Assembly (NCBI RefSeq): GCF_012849555.1
Contig: NZ_CP051685.1
Location: 5,890,001 to 5,954,000 of the forward strand
Direction: 5' to 3'
Source of the DNA: Massilia forsythiae
Lineage (GTDB): Bacteria > Pseudomonadota > Gammaproteobacteria > Burkholderiales > Burkholderiaceae_D
DNA length: 64,000 bases
The notes under the pieces were generated by a model that saw nothing but the letters and a program-made list of their open reading frames with translations, was not told the DNA's origin and made no database searches. Below, in pieces: positions 34,590 to 44,740 of this stretch. The position numbers and the translations under genes are program-made. The stretch's first letter is position 1. Every line of letters begins with the position of its first letter.

Positions 34590-36071
34590 TTATTCGGTGT
34601 CCACGGACTTGGCGTCGCTTTGCCAGCGCAAGGATAGTCGTTCGCCAGTGGCACCCAAATGGCGGCAATCCATGCCCAGGCCGGCCGCGTACAACAGTTC
34701 CTTGCCAGCGGCGACGATCGGCAGCCGGGCGCGCTCCCACACCGGCACGCTGCCGGCCTGGAAGTGCGCCTTCAGGCTGCGGCTGGGACGGTTGGGCGCC
34801 AGCTTCAGGCGCTCGCCGCCCTTGCGGAAGTCGATCGTCAGCGGCTGGGCACGCAGCCAGGCGGCGTCGAAGCCGGGCGCATCGGCGACGGCGGCATCGA
34901 AATGCAATATTCCGCCGTAGTCGGGAAACGGCAGCGACGCCTCGCCCTGCCAGCGGAACGCCTGCGCATGCTGTTCGATGACGCCTTCGTCGTCGGGGTC
35001 GCGCAGGCCGGCCAGCTCGGGCAATTTCGGCACCAGGTACAGGCGGTCGCGGTGCCGGCGCACGTCGCACGCGGGATGGCTGACCAGCGGCTGGGCATCG
35101 CCGCGCGCCGACAACAGCTGCGCCACCATCTGTTCCAGCCAGGCGGCCGACGGCATCGCCAGGCGCCGCAGCGAGAACCAGTGGCGCAGCAGGTTGTTCA
35201 CGCGCTCCAGGCTCAGGCCGCGCAGGTAGCCGATGTCGACCGCGTCGCCCTCCAGGCAGGCCGCCAGGTCCTGCGCCGCCAGTTCGTCCAGCAGGCGCTG
35301 CGCCGCTTGCGCGTGGCGGCTGCTGCGCGCGATGCGCTCCTGGAAGCCGGGGAAGGCGGCGGCCAGCGCCGGCATCACGGTATGGCGCAGCGCGTTGCGG
35401 GCGTAGCGCGGGTCGCTGTTCGATTCGTCCTCGATCCAGGCGATGCCCTGCTCCGCTGCAAACGTCTCCAGGTCGGCGCGCGCCGCCGCCAGCAGCGGAC
35501 GCGCCATCACCAGGTCGCCGTCGCCCAGCAGCGTGGCGGCGCGGTTGGCGCCATCCATGCCGGACAGGCCGGCCGGGCCGGATCCGCGCAGCAGTTGCAG
35601 CAGCACGGTCTCGGCCTGGTCGTCGAGGTGGTGGGCGGTCAGCAGCAGGCCGGCGCCGTGGATGCGGCACATGGCGCCCAGCGCCGCATAGCGCAGCTTG
35701 CGCGCCGCCGCCTCGACGCCGCTCTTGCCCTTGGCGACGACGACCTCGCGCGCGTCGAACGGCACGCCGAGCGCGGCGCAGGCGCTGGCGCAGTGGTCGC
35801 GCCAGGCGTCGGCGTTCGGGCTGAGCCCATGGTGGACGTGGAAGGCATGCAGCGCCAGTCCGCGCTCGCGCGCGTGGGCGTGCGCCAGGTGCAGCAGCAC
35901 CATGGAATCGAGGCCGCCGCTGAGCGCGACCGCGATGGCCGGCGCGCCGGAATGCGCACTACAGGGCGCCGCCAGCAGCGGGGCTAGCAGCGGGGCCAGC
36001 GCGTCGGCGAAGATCGTGGGGAGGGAGGCCGCGGAACCGCCGCGGCCGGCCGGGTGGCTACCTTGGGTCAA
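34590..36071 (-). CDS. tilS: tRNA(Ile)-lysidine synthase
   Basis: The 493-aa enzyme converts C34 of tRNA-Ile(CAU) to lysidine, allowing AUA decoding. The PP-loop ALSGGLDSMVLLHLA is near residue 50, followed by HVHHGLSPNADAW, LTAHHLDDQAETVLL and RALLD-like blocks. The C-terminal TilS substrate-binding domains follow (FRKGGERLKLAPNRPSRSLK). It is slightly longer than the usual 430-460 aa because of N-terminal and linker residues. It ends the cysS-alkA-accA-tilS set before lysC. Confidence 0.95.
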   Translation of the reverse strand: MTQGSHPAGRGGSAASLPTIFADALAPLLAPLLAAPCSAHSGAPAIAVALSGGLDSMVLLHLAHAHARERGLALHAFHVHHGLSPNADAWRDHCASACAALGVPFDAREVVVAKGKSGVEAAARKLRYAALGAMCRIHGAGLLLTAHHLDDQAETVLLQLLRGSGPAGLSGMDGANRAATLLGDGDLVMARPLLAAARADLETFAAEQGIAWIEDESNSDPRYARNALRHTVMPALAAAFPGFQERIARSSRHAQAAQRLLDELAAQDLAACLEGDAVDIGYLRGLSLERVNNLLRHWFSLRRLAMPSAAWLEQMVAQLLSARGDAQPLVSHPACDVRRHRDRLYLVPKLPELAGLRDPDDEGVIEQHAQAFRWQGEASLPFPDYGGILHFDAAVADAPGFDAAWLRAQPLTIDFRKGGERLKLAPNRPSRSLKAHFQAGSVPVWERARLPIVAAGKELLYAAGLGMDCRHLGATGERLSLRWQSDAKSVDTE

Positions 36072-36104
36072 TCTAGTGCTCGATCGATGATTCTGGCGCG
36101 GCGC

Positions 36105-37082
36105 TTATTCTTCGCGCGGCAGGGTTTCCTTGAATTTGCCATAGGCCATCAGCTTGGCGTGACGGGCATCCAGCAAGTCCTTGGTCTTCATGCCCTGGAA
36201 CTGGCGCAGGGTATCGGCCAGCGCGCGCTTGAGCATGGTCGCCATCTGGGCCGGATCGCGGTGCGCACCGCCCAGCGGTTCGGAGACGATCTTGTCGACC
36301 AGGCCGATCGCCTTCAGGCGGTGCGCGGTCAGGCCGAGGGCGTCGGCGGCGTCGGCGGCGCGCTCCGACGTCTTCCACAGGATCGAGGCGCAGCCTTCCG
36401 GCGAGATCACCGAGTAGGTCGCGTACTGCAGCATCAGCACGGCGTCGCCGACCGCGATCGCCAGCGCGCCGCCGGAGCCGCCCTCGCCGATGATGGTGGC
36501 GATCAGCGGCACCTTCAGTTCGGCCATCACGTACAGGTTGTGGCCGATCGCTTCCGACTGGCCGCGCTCTTCGGCGTCGATGCCGGGAAAGGCGCCCGGG
36601 GTGTCGACGAAGGTGAAGATCGGCAGGTTGAATTTCTCGGCCAGCTTCATCAGGCGCATCGCCTTGCGGTAGCCTTCCGGTTTCGGCATGCCGAAGTTGC
36701 GCATGGCGCGCTCCTTGGTGTCGCGGCCCTTCTGGTGGCCGATCACCATGCACGACTGGCCGTTGAAGCGCGCCAGGCCGCCGATGATCGACTGGTCGTC
36801 GGCGAAGGTGCGGTCGCCGTGCAGCTCATGGAAGTCGGTGAAGATCGCGTTCACGTAATCCATCGTGTACGGGCGCTGCGGATGGCGCGCGATCTGCGAA
36901 ACCTGCCACGGCGTCAGCTTGGCATAGATGTCTTTCGTCAGTTGCTGGCTCTTCTTGGCCAGGCGGTCGATTTCTTCCGAGATGTCGACGGCCGAATCGT
37001 CCTGCACGAAGCGCAGTTCTTCGATCTTGGAATCGAGCTCGGCGATCGGCTGCTCGAAACTGAGGAAAGTGGTTTTGCTCAT
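36105..37082 (-). CDS. accA: acetyl-CoA carboxylase carboxyltransferase, alpha subunit
   Basis: The 325-aa subunit pairs with AccD to carry out the carboxyltransferase half-reaction forming malonyl-CoA for fatty-acid synthesis. The family blocks are visible: TFLSFEQPIAELDSKIEELR, DYVNAIFTDFHELHGDRTFADD, FVDTPGAFPGIDAEERGQSEA and GEGGSGGALAI. A good GGAGG precedes the ATG. It lies between the alkA-like gene and tilS. Confidence 0.97.
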   Translation of the reverse strand: MSKTTFLSFEQPIAELDSKIEELRFVQDDSAVDISEEIDRLAKKSQQLTKDIYAKLTPWQVSQIARHPQRPYTMDYVNAIFTDFHELHGDRTFADDQSIIGGLARFNGQSCMVIGHQKGRDTKERAMRNFGMPKPEGYRKAMRLMKLAEKFNLPIFTFVDTPGAFPGIDAEERGQSEAIGHNLYVMAELKVPLIATIIGEGGSGGALAIAVGDAVLMLQYATYSVISPEGCASILWKTSERAADAADALGLTAHRLKAIGLVDKIVSEPLGGAHRDPAQMATMLKRALADTLRQFQGMKTKDLLDARHAKLMAYGKFKETLPREE

Positions 37083-37199
37083 TCTACCTCCGGGTATTTT
37101 TCAGGCCGCGGAAGATCGTCCGCGCGGCGGTTCGGGCGCCTTGAAAAACCGCTGCCGGAAGGCGGCCGGTTTTCCGAAGGTCCCGCAAAGGGCGCTATT

Positions 37200-37871
37200 C
37201 TACAACGGGTTCGGGTCGAGACTACGCCACAAGTACCATGTGGCAACTGTCCGCCAGGGCTCCCAATTGGCGGCGACTTCGCGCGCATCGCTGCGCGAGA
37301 CCGGCTCGCCCGAGAAATAATTCTGGCTGATGCCCTGGATCAAGCCCGGGTCGTCGAGCGGCAGCACGTTCGGCCTGAGCAGATTAAATATCAAAAACAT
37401 CTCCGCTGTCCAGCGGGTGATGCCGCGGATGCGGACCAGTTCCGCGATCACCGCTTCGTCATCCATCTGCGACCACAGATCGGCATGCACGCGGCGCGCC
37501 TTGAAGTGGTCGGCCAGGTCGAGGATGTATTCGGTCTTGCGCTTGGACAGGCCACAGGCCGCCAGCGGCCCGGCGCCGGCTTTGATGACTTGCGCCGGCG
37601 TCATCTTCGGACACAGCTCGCGCAGCTTGGTCCATGCCAGCTCGGCCGCCTTGACCGTCACCTGCTGGCCGACGATCGAGCGCGCCAGCGTGGTGAACGG
37701 GTCCGGGTGGCCGCGCAGGTGCATGTCGCCGAACTGCGGGATCAGCTTGTTCATGATGCGGTCGCGCCGCATGAGCTCGGCCTTCGCCTCCGCCCAGTAG
37801 GACGGGACGCCGGGCAGCGCAGTCAGTGCAGTGTCGGCGGCCGGGCCCGCGAGATCCTTGGAGAGTGCCAT
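37200..37871 (-). CDS. alkA: AlkA-type DNA-3-methyladenine glycosylase
   Basis: The 223-aa HhH-GPD enzyme removes alkylated bases from DNA. It has the helix-hairpin-helix LVRIRGITRWTAEMFLIF and the catalytic Asp in LPLDDPGL. FTTLARSIVGQQVTVKAA is the usual HhH-GPD entry block. The start was set at MALSKDL (37871), which lies 20 bases after cysS. It is short compared with E. coli AlkA (282 aa) because it lacks the N-terminal antiparallel domain, as in many betaproteobacterial relatives. Confidence 0.9.
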   Translation of the reverse strand: MALSKDLAGPAADTALTALPGVPSYWAEAKAELMRRDRIMNKLIPQFGDMHLRGHPDPFTTLARSIVGQQVTVKAAELAWTKLRELCPKMTPAQVIKAGAGPLAACGLSKRKTEYILDLADHFKARRVHADLWSQMDDEAVIAELVRIRGITRWTAEMFLIFNLLRPNVLPLDDPGLIQGISQNYFSGEPVSRSDAREVAANWEPWRTVATWYLWRSLDPNPL

Positions 37872-37890
37872 GCGGTCGTTCGCTCTGGCC

Positions 37891-39291
<1,401 letters not shown>

Positions 39292-39541
39292 CGGATGGTT
39301 GGCTTGAAGGTTGAAGCACGACGCCGGTCCGGCGCCTCCCGCGGAACGTTCTTGGGGGTGCGCCGCCTGCCGGGTCTTGAAGACCTTGGAAGCTGGTTTG
39401 ATAAAATCGGCAGTCCGTCGCGCAGTATAGCATTGATAAAATATGGCCTGGCCGCATATGGCTCAGGTTTATTTTTTCGCAAAACCCTTGACAGCGCTTT
39501 GCGCTTTGTCCACCCGCTTTGTCCACTAGAGGAAGCCACGC

Positions 39542-40165
39542 ATGCACATCCCGACGCCCTCCCTGTTCACCCGCCTCGGCAAGACCGCCGCGGCCGTCCT
39601 CGCCGCCGTCCTCGCCGCCGGCCTGCTGGCGGCCGGCGCCGTCCACGCCGCCGAGCCGCAAGTTTCGCTGAAGACCACGATGGGCGAGATCGTGCTGGAA
39701 CTCGACCCGGAAAAGGCGCCCAAGACGGTCGACAACTTCCTGCAATACGTGAAATCCGGCTTCTACAAGGGCACCATCATCCACCGCGTGGAAGACGGCT
39801 TCGTGATCCAGGGCGGCGGCATGGACGCCAAGCTGCAGGGCCGCGCCACCCGCAAGCCGATCAAGAACGAATCGGACAACGGCCTGTCGAACGCCGCGTA
39901 CACCGTGTCGATGGCGCGCGAGGCGCATCCGGACTCGGCCACCTCGCAATTCTTCATCAACCTCGGCGACAACGCCGGCCTCGATTATCCGAACATGAAT
40001 GGCTCCGGCTACGCGGTGTTCGGCAAGGTGGTCAAGGGCCGCGAGGTGGTCGACAAGATCAAGGGCGTGGTGGTGGACGACGTACGCGGCGTGAAGAACG
40101 TACCGGTCACGCCGATCGTCATCCAGTCCGCGACGCTCCTGAAGGGCGACAAGGCGGTAAAATAG
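39542..40165 (+). CDS. ppiA: periplasmic cyclophilin-type peptidyl-prolyl isomerase
   Basis: The 207-aa protein has a signal peptide (hydrophobic Ala-rich run ending GAVHAAEP) and a cyclophilin domain at residues 38-200 (FYKGTIIHRVEDGFVIQGGG, SATSQFFINLGDN). It catalyses proline isomerisation for periplasmic folding. A GAGGAAG ribosome binding site precedes the ATG. The cytoplasmic paralogue follows 35 bases downstream, which suggests a tandem duplication that gained or lost the signal peptide. Confidence 0.95.
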   Translation: MHIPTPSLFTRLGKTAAAVLAAVLAAGLLAAGAVHAAEPQVSLKTTMGEIVLELDPEKAPKTVDNFLQYVKSGFYKGTIIHRVEDGFVIQGGGMDAKLQGRATRKPIKNESDNGLSNAAYTVSMAREAHPDSATSQFFINLGDNAGLDYPNMNGSGYAVFGKVVKGREVVDKIKGVVVDDVRGVKNVPVTPIVIQSATLLKGDKAVK

Positions 40166-40200
40166 CGAACTCTTAACACAACCCGCGACAGGACATCATT

Positions 40201-40695
40201 ATGACCACCGTACTCATGACCACCAACAAAGGCAACATCAAGGTCGAGCTGGACGACGCCAAGGCGCCGAAGACCGTTGCCAACTTTATCGACTACGTGA
40301 ACCAGGGTCACTTCAGCAACACGATCTTCCACCGCGTGATCAAGGACTTCATGATCCAGGGCGGCGGCTTCGAGCCGGGCATGAAGCAGAAGGACACGGA
40401 CAAGACCGTCGAGAACGAAGCCAAGAACGGCCTCAAGAACGACAAGTACACGATCGCGATGGCGCGCACCATGGCCCCGCACTCGGCGTCGGCCCAGTTC
40501 TTCATCAACACCAAGAACAACGATTTCCTGAACTACCCGGGCCAGGACGGCTGGGGCTACGCCGTGTTCGGCAAGGTCGTCGAAGGCCAGGACGTGGTCG
40601 ACCAGATCAACGCCGTCAAGACCAGCCGTTCGGGCATGCACTCGGACGTGCCGGCCGATCCGGTGATCATCGAGAAGGCCGAAGTCGTCCAGTAA
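40201..40695 (+). CDS. ppiB: cytoplasmic cyclophilin-type peptidyl-prolyl isomerase
   Basis: The 164-aa protein has no signal peptide. Cyclophilin blocks are visible: FSNTIFHRVIKDFMIQGGGF, SASAQFFINTKNNDFLN and GYAVFGKVVEGQDVVDQI. It shares its order of blocks with the upstream periplasmic copy, and both are probably on one transcript, with lpxH next. Confidence 0.96.
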   Translation: MTTVLMTTNKGNIKVELDDAKAPKTVANFIDYVNQGHFSNTIFHRVIKDFMIQGGGFEPGMKQKDTDKTVENEAKNGLKNDKYTIAMARTMAPHSASAQFFINTKNNDFLNYPGQDGWGYAVFGKVVEGQDVVDQINAVKTSRSGMHSDVPADPVIIEKAEVVQ

Positions 40696-40773
40696 TTCCG
40701 TCATCCCGGGCTTGCCGCGGTAACCGTGGCAAGCCCTCTTCCAGCACGTGGGCAGTCCACCGCATTCCATCCC

Positions 40774-41538
40774 ATGACCAGTCCCGCGCGCACGCTCGCA
40801 TTCTTCATTTCCGACCTGCACCTGCAGGAATCGCATCCGCGCACGGCCGAGGCCTTTTTCCGCTTCCTGGCCGAACGCGCAGTCCATGCCGAGGCGCTGT
40901 ACCTGCTCGGCGACGTCTTCGAATACTGGGCCGGCGACGACGACCTCGATACACCCCTGCACCGGCGCATCGCCGCCGCCCTGCGCACGCTGGGCGAGCG
41001 CGGCGTGGCCGTCTACTGGATGGCCGGCAACCGCGACTTCCTGGTCGGCCCCGGCTTCGCCGAGGCGGCCGGCCTGACCCTGTTGCCGGATCCGCACGTG
41101 GCCGTCATCAAAGGGCAACGCGTGCTGCTGGCGCACGGCGACGCCCAATGCACCGGCGACGAACGCTACATGGCCTTCCGCGCCCAGGTGCGCGATCCGG
41201 CCTGGCAGCGCCAGTTCCTGGCCATGCCGCTGGCGCAGCGCAAGGCGATCATCGCCGGCCTGCGCGAAGGCAGCCGCGCGGCGCACACGGAAAAGTCGGT
41301 CGAGACGATGGACGTCACCCCGGACGCCATCGCCGCGCTGCACGACAACGCCGGCGCCGACGTGATCATCCACGGCCATACGCACCGCCCCGCCCTGCAC
41401 CTGGATGCGGCGACCGGACGCCGCCGCTACGTGCTGCCCGACTGGGAACTGGACGCCGAGCCGGCGCGTGGCGGCTGGATCGCGATCGATGCGAACGGCC
41501 GCATCACCCGCCACGCGCTGGACGGCGCCGCGCTCTGA
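40774..41538 (+). CDS. lpxH: UDP-2,3-diacylglucosamine hydrolase
   Basis: The 254-aa metallophosphoesterase removes UMP from UDP-diacylglucosamine in lipid A synthesis. The metal motifs are visible: FISDLHL (D-x-H), YLLGDVFEYW (G-D), MAGNRDFL (GNRD/H) and HGHTHRPALH (GHTH). The start was set at MTSPARTL, where family homology begins, rather than at the ATG 16 codons upstream (40726). It follows ppiB, as in other betaproteobacteria. Confidence 0.95.
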   Translation: MTSPARTLAFFISDLHLQESHPRTAEAFFRFLAERAVHAEALYLLGDVFEYWAGDDDLDTPLHRRIAAALRTLGERGVAVYWMAGNRDFLVGPGFAEAAGLTLLPDPHVAVIKGQRVLLAHGDAQCTGDERYMAFRAQVRDPAWQRQFLAMPLAQRKAIIAGLREGSRAAHTEKSVETMDVTPDAIAALHDNAGADVIIHGHTHRPALHLDAATGRRRYVLPDWELDAEPARGGWIAIDANGRITRHALDGAAL

Positions 41539-41607
41539 CCCTGCCCCGCCTTCCCTCTCCAAAAGGATAGGTCGATCCCGGCCAAAGCCGGGTAGACAAT
41601 CACGCAA

Positions 41608-41635
41608 TTGGTGTTATAGTTAACTACAACACCAA
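41608..41635. promoter_or_regulatory. palindromic operator upstream of the GntR-ABC operon
   Basis: A 28-bp near-perfect palindrome (TTGGTGTTATAG on the left, CTACAACACCAA on the right, centre TTAA) differs in only one symmetric pair. It lies 30 bases before the first start codon of the operon and includes an AT-rich centre that could overlap the promoter. Autoregulation by the YtrA-type repressor encoded next is inferred. Confidence 0.75.
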
Positions 41636-41664
41636 ATCATTACATCACCACCATGGAGGCACGC

Positions 41665-41724
41665 ATGATGTACTACGCGGCACCGACGATCGACGAGGCC
41701 GGGCATGAGCAGCGGCTGGAATGA
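41665..41724 (+). CDS. 19-aa leader peptide ORF overlapping the GntR gene
   Basis: A perfect GGAGG is followed 5 bases later by ATG and a 19-codon frame (MMYYAAPTIDEAGHEQRLE) that stops inside the GntR gene, whose start is 41705. The overlap would couple translation of the two frames. It may be just a ribosome-loading leader. Confidence 0.4.
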   Translation: MMYYAAPTIDEAGHEQRLE

Positions 41725-42094
41725 CAACACGCCGATCTATCGGCAGCTCAAGGACAAGGTGATCGGCATGATGCTCGACGGTGCGCTCAAGGCCGGCGAC
41801 GCCCTGCCCTCGGTGCGCCAGATCGCGGCCGAGTACCAGCTCAACCCGATCACGGTCTCCAAGGCTTACCAGGAACTGGTCGACGACAACTTAGTGGAAA
41901 AACGAAGGGGGATCGGTATGTACGTGCTACAAGGCGCCAGCGAGAAACTGCTGGCCAGCGAACGCGAACGCTTCCTGCGGGAAGAATGGCCGGCGATGCT
42001 CGAGCGTATCCGCCGCCTGGGCCTGGACACCGGCCGGCTGCTGCGCGACAGCGATGCGGCGGCGCGTGAGGAAACGCAAGGCGGTGCCGCATGA
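41705..42094 (+). CDS. GntR-family (YtrA-type) repressor of the ABC operon
   Basis: The 129-aa protein has the GntR winged helix at residues 8-75 (TPIYRQLKDKVIGMMLDGAL, LPSVRQIAAEYQLNPITVSKAY) and only a short helical C-terminal part, as in YtrA-type regulators. It overlaps the ABC ATPase gene by ATGA and follows a strong palindrome, consistent with repression of its own operon until an envelope stress or antibiotic is sensed. Confidence 0.9.
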   Translation: MSSGWNDNTPIYRQLKDKVIGMMLDGALKAGDALPSVRQIAAEYQLNPITVSKAYQELVDDNLVEKRRGIGMYVLQGASEKLLASERERFLREEWPAMLERIRRLGLDTGRLLRDSDAAAREETQGGAA

Positions 42095-42963
42095 GCGCCG
42101 TCCTCAGCGCGCGCGGCTTGCGCAAGCGCTACGGCAAGCGCGTCGCCGTCGACGGCATCGACTTCACCATCCCGGCCGGGCGCATCGTCGGCCTGATCGG
42201 TCCCAACGGTTCGGGCAAGACCACCACGCTGAAGGCGGCGCTGGGCTTGACCACGTTCGAGGGCGAACTGTCGGTGCTGGGCTTCGATCCGCGCACCCAG
42301 CGCGACGACCTGATGCAGGACGTCTGCTTCATCGCCGACGTCGCCATCCTGCCGCGCTGGCTGCGCGTGAAGGATGCCGTCGACTTCGTGGCCGGCGTGC
42401 ACCCGCGCTTCGACCGCGCCAAGGCCGAGCGCTACCTGGCCGGCACCAGGCTGCAGCCGTCGATGAAGGTCAAGGAAATGTCGAAGGGCATGATCGTGCA
42501 GCTGCACCTGGCGCTGGTGATGGCCATCGACGCCAAGCTGCTGGTCCTCGACGAGCCCACGCTGGGCCTGGATATCCTGTACCGCAAGCAGTTCTACCAG
42601 AACCTGCTGGAAGATTATTTTGACGAGCACAAGACCATCGTCATCACCACCCACCAGGTCGAGGAAGTCGAGCATATCCTGACCGACCTGATGTTCATCC
42701 GCGAGGGCCGCATCGTGCTGGCGGCGTCGATGGAAGAGATCGGCGAGCGCTACATCGAGGTGATGGTCTCGCACGACAAGATCAGCGCCGCCAACGCGCT
42801 GCAGCCGCTCGACCGCCGCACCGTGTTCGGCAAGTCGGTGATGCTGTTCGACGCCGGCGCGCCGGGCGGCGCTTCGCGCCAGCAGCTGGCTGCCCTCGGC
42901 GAAACCCGCAACCCCAGCGTGGCCGACCTGTTCGTCGCCACCATGAAAGGAAGCTACGCATGA
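42091..42963 (+). CDS. ABC transporter ATP-binding protein
   Basis: The 290-aa ATPase has Walker A GLIGPNGSGKTTTLKAAL, the signature-like VKEMSKGMIVQLHLALVMAID, Walker B LLVLDEPTLGLD and the H-loop ITTHQVEE. The signature departs from LSGGQ (MSKGM), which is common in YtrB/EcfA-like exporters. It overlaps the repressor and the permease by ATGA. It probably exports a compound or drives an envelope-stress response; the substrate is unknown. Confidence 0.92.
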   Translation: MSAVLSARGLRKRYGKRVAVDGIDFTIPAGRIVGLIGPNGSGKTTTLKAALGLTTFEGELSVLGFDPRTQRDDLMQDVCFIADVAILPRWLRVKDAVDFVAGVHPRFDRAKAERYLAGTRLQPSMKVKEMSKGMIVQLHLALVMAIDAKLLVLDEPTLGLDILYRKQFYQNLLEDYFDEHKTIVITTHQVEEVEHILTDLMFIREGRIVLAASMEEIGERYIEVMVSHDKISAANALQPLDRRTVFGKSVMLFDAGAPGGASRQQLAALGETRNPSVADLFVATMKGSYA

Positions 42964-43952
42964 ACACCGTGACCATGAAGTGGCTGCTGCAGCGCGAATT
43001 CTGGGAACACAAGGGGTCGATGCTGTGGGCGCCGCTGATCGTCGCCGCGCTGCTGGTGGTGCTGGTCGGCGGCACCGTCGCCTACGGGCTGGCGGCGCAC
43101 GGCATGCCGATGCACGTCACCGTCAACGGCCAGACCATCACCCAGGGCGGGCTGGCGGCGGCGCTGTCGACCGCGTCCAGGCTGACGGTGGCGCGCATCG
43201 CCACCGGCATGTACCTGGGCGCCGGCACGCCGCTGTTCGGCATCCTGAGCGGCGTGGTGTTCTTCTATTGCGTGGGCGCGCTGTACAACGAACGCACCGA
43301 CCGCAGCATCCTGTTCTGGAAGTCGCTGCCGGTATCGGACGGCATGACGGTCCTGTCCAAGGCCGCCACCGCGACGCTGGTGGCGCCGCTGATCACGATC
43401 GCGCTGGCGACCGTGGCCTCGCTGGCGCTGCTGCTGGCGGCCTGCATCGGCTTCGGCCTGAACGGGGTCAACATGCTTGGTGCGGTGCTGGCCTCGCCCG
43501 AACTGTACCTGGGACCGCTGCGCCTGGTGGCGCTGCTGCCGGTGTACGTGGCATGGGCGCTGCCGACCGTCGGCTGGCTGCTGCTGGTGTCGAGCTGGGC
43601 GCGCTCCAAGCCGCTGCTGTGGGCGCTGGGCCTGCCGCTGATCGCGCTGCTGGTGCTGAAATGGATGAGCGCGACGATGGAACGCTTCTCCGGCACGCCG
43701 CTGGGCATCATGCCGCTGGCCCAGGACGTGGCCGCGCGCATCCTCGGCGGCACCGTGCCCGGCATCTGGCTCACCCACGGCCGCAACCTGTCGGTGGCGG
43801 TGCGGCCGGACGGCGGCGGCATCGACATGAACGACGTGATGGCACAATCATGGGCGACGCTCGCCGGCGCGGACGCCTGGATCGGCGTGCTGCTCGGCGC
43901 GGCCATGCTGTTCGGCGCGGTACGCCTGCGTCGCTGGCGCGACGAGGGTTGA
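42960..43952 (+). CDS. ABC transporter permease
   Basis: The 330-aa membrane protein has about six helices (around residues 18-45, 85-105, 130-160, 185-205, 212-230 and 305-322) and an external loop carrying MPMHVTVNGQTITQGG. It overlaps the ATPase gene by ATGA, so the two form the exporter. It has no known substrate motif. Confidence 0.85.
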   Translation: MNTVTMKWLLQREFWEHKGSMLWAPLIVAALLVVLVGGTVAYGLAAHGMPMHVTVNGQTITQGGLAAALSTASRLTVARIATGMYLGAGTPLFGILSGVVFFYCVGALYNERTDRSILFWKSLPVSDGMTVLSKAATATLVAPLITIALATVASLALLLAACIGFGLNGVNMLGAVLASPELYLGPLRLVALLPVYVAWALPTVGWLLLVSSWARSKPLLWALGLPLIALLVLKWMSATMERFSGTPLGIMPLAQDVAARILGGTVPGIWLTHGRNLSVAVRPDGGGIDMNDVMAQSWATLAGADAWIGVLLGAAMLFGAVRLRRWRDEG

Positions 43953-43999
43953 GGCACACGGCGGCGCGGGACGCGCCGCCGTCGCGATCCACGATCCGT

Positions 44000-44695
44000 T
44001 TATTCGAACTGCTGGCGGAAGGCCGCGAACTGGGCCTTGAGTTCGTCGACCTCGCCGCGCAGCGCAGCCACTTCCTGCTCCAGCTGCGCGATCCTCGAAG
44101 CGGACGAGCCGCCCGCCGCGCCCGCGCTGCCGGCCGCGCCGCCGGCCGCATCGGCGCGGGCGACGTCGATCGGCCCGCCCAGCAGCTGGCCGTAGCGCGG
44201 CTCCTTGGTGCCGGGGGCGCGCTCCAGGCGCGCCACCAGCGGCGGGTATTTGTCGACCAGGAACTGCAGCGCGGTCTCGACCTCGGCCACGCTCTTGAAT
44301 TCGTGCACGCGCCCGCTGCGGGTGCGGATTTCGCCGGCGGTCTGCAGGCCGCGCAGCATCAGCATCGCCAGCACGGCGACCTTGTCCTGCTCCAGCGTCC
44401 ACTTGATGCGCATGCGGTGCTCGTACTTGATCACGCGCGCGCCGGCCTGCGAGATGCCGCCCACGAGCTTGCGCTGCATCAGGCGCTGCAAGGTGTCGTG
44501 CACCACGTCCTCGGACAGCTGCAGCACCGGGTCGCGGCTGGACAGCTGGTTGCAGCCGTTCATGACAGCGTTCAGCGACAGCGGGTAATTGTCGGGCGTG
44601 AGCGCTTCCTTTTCGGCCAGCACGCCCAGCACGCGGATTTCGTAGGGGTCCAGGTCGGATGCCGGGTCGAACGCGCCCGGGATGTCGTCTTGCAT
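44000..44695 (-). CDS. YceH (DUF480) family protein
   Basis: The 231-aa protein matches YceH: RVLGVLAEKEALTPDNYPLSLNAV near the start, the CNQLSSRDPV block, and two winged-helix domains (VHDTLQRLMQRKLV, VAVLAMLMLRGLQTAGEIRTRSGR). The C-terminal 60 residues are Ala/Gly rich and then a coiled coil (QLEQEVAALRGEVDELKAQF). The role is unknown; winged-helix folds suggest nucleic-acid binding. Confidence 0.92.
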   Translation of the reverse strand: MQDDIPGAFDPASDLDPYEIRVLGVLAEKEALTPDNYPLSLNAVMNGCNQLSSRDPVLQLSEDVVHDTLQRLMQRKLVGGISQAGARVIKYEHRMRIKWTLEQDKVAVLAMLMLRGLQTAGEIRTRSGRVHEFKSVAEVETALQFLVDKYPPLVARLERAPGTKEPRYGQLLGGPIDVARADAAGGAAGSAGAAGGSSASRIAQLEQEVAALRGEVDELKAQFAAFRQQFE

Positions 44696-44740
44696 GCGGT
44701 ACCTCGGTTATTGCGCTTGGTTGCGCTGGATCGATTGCGA

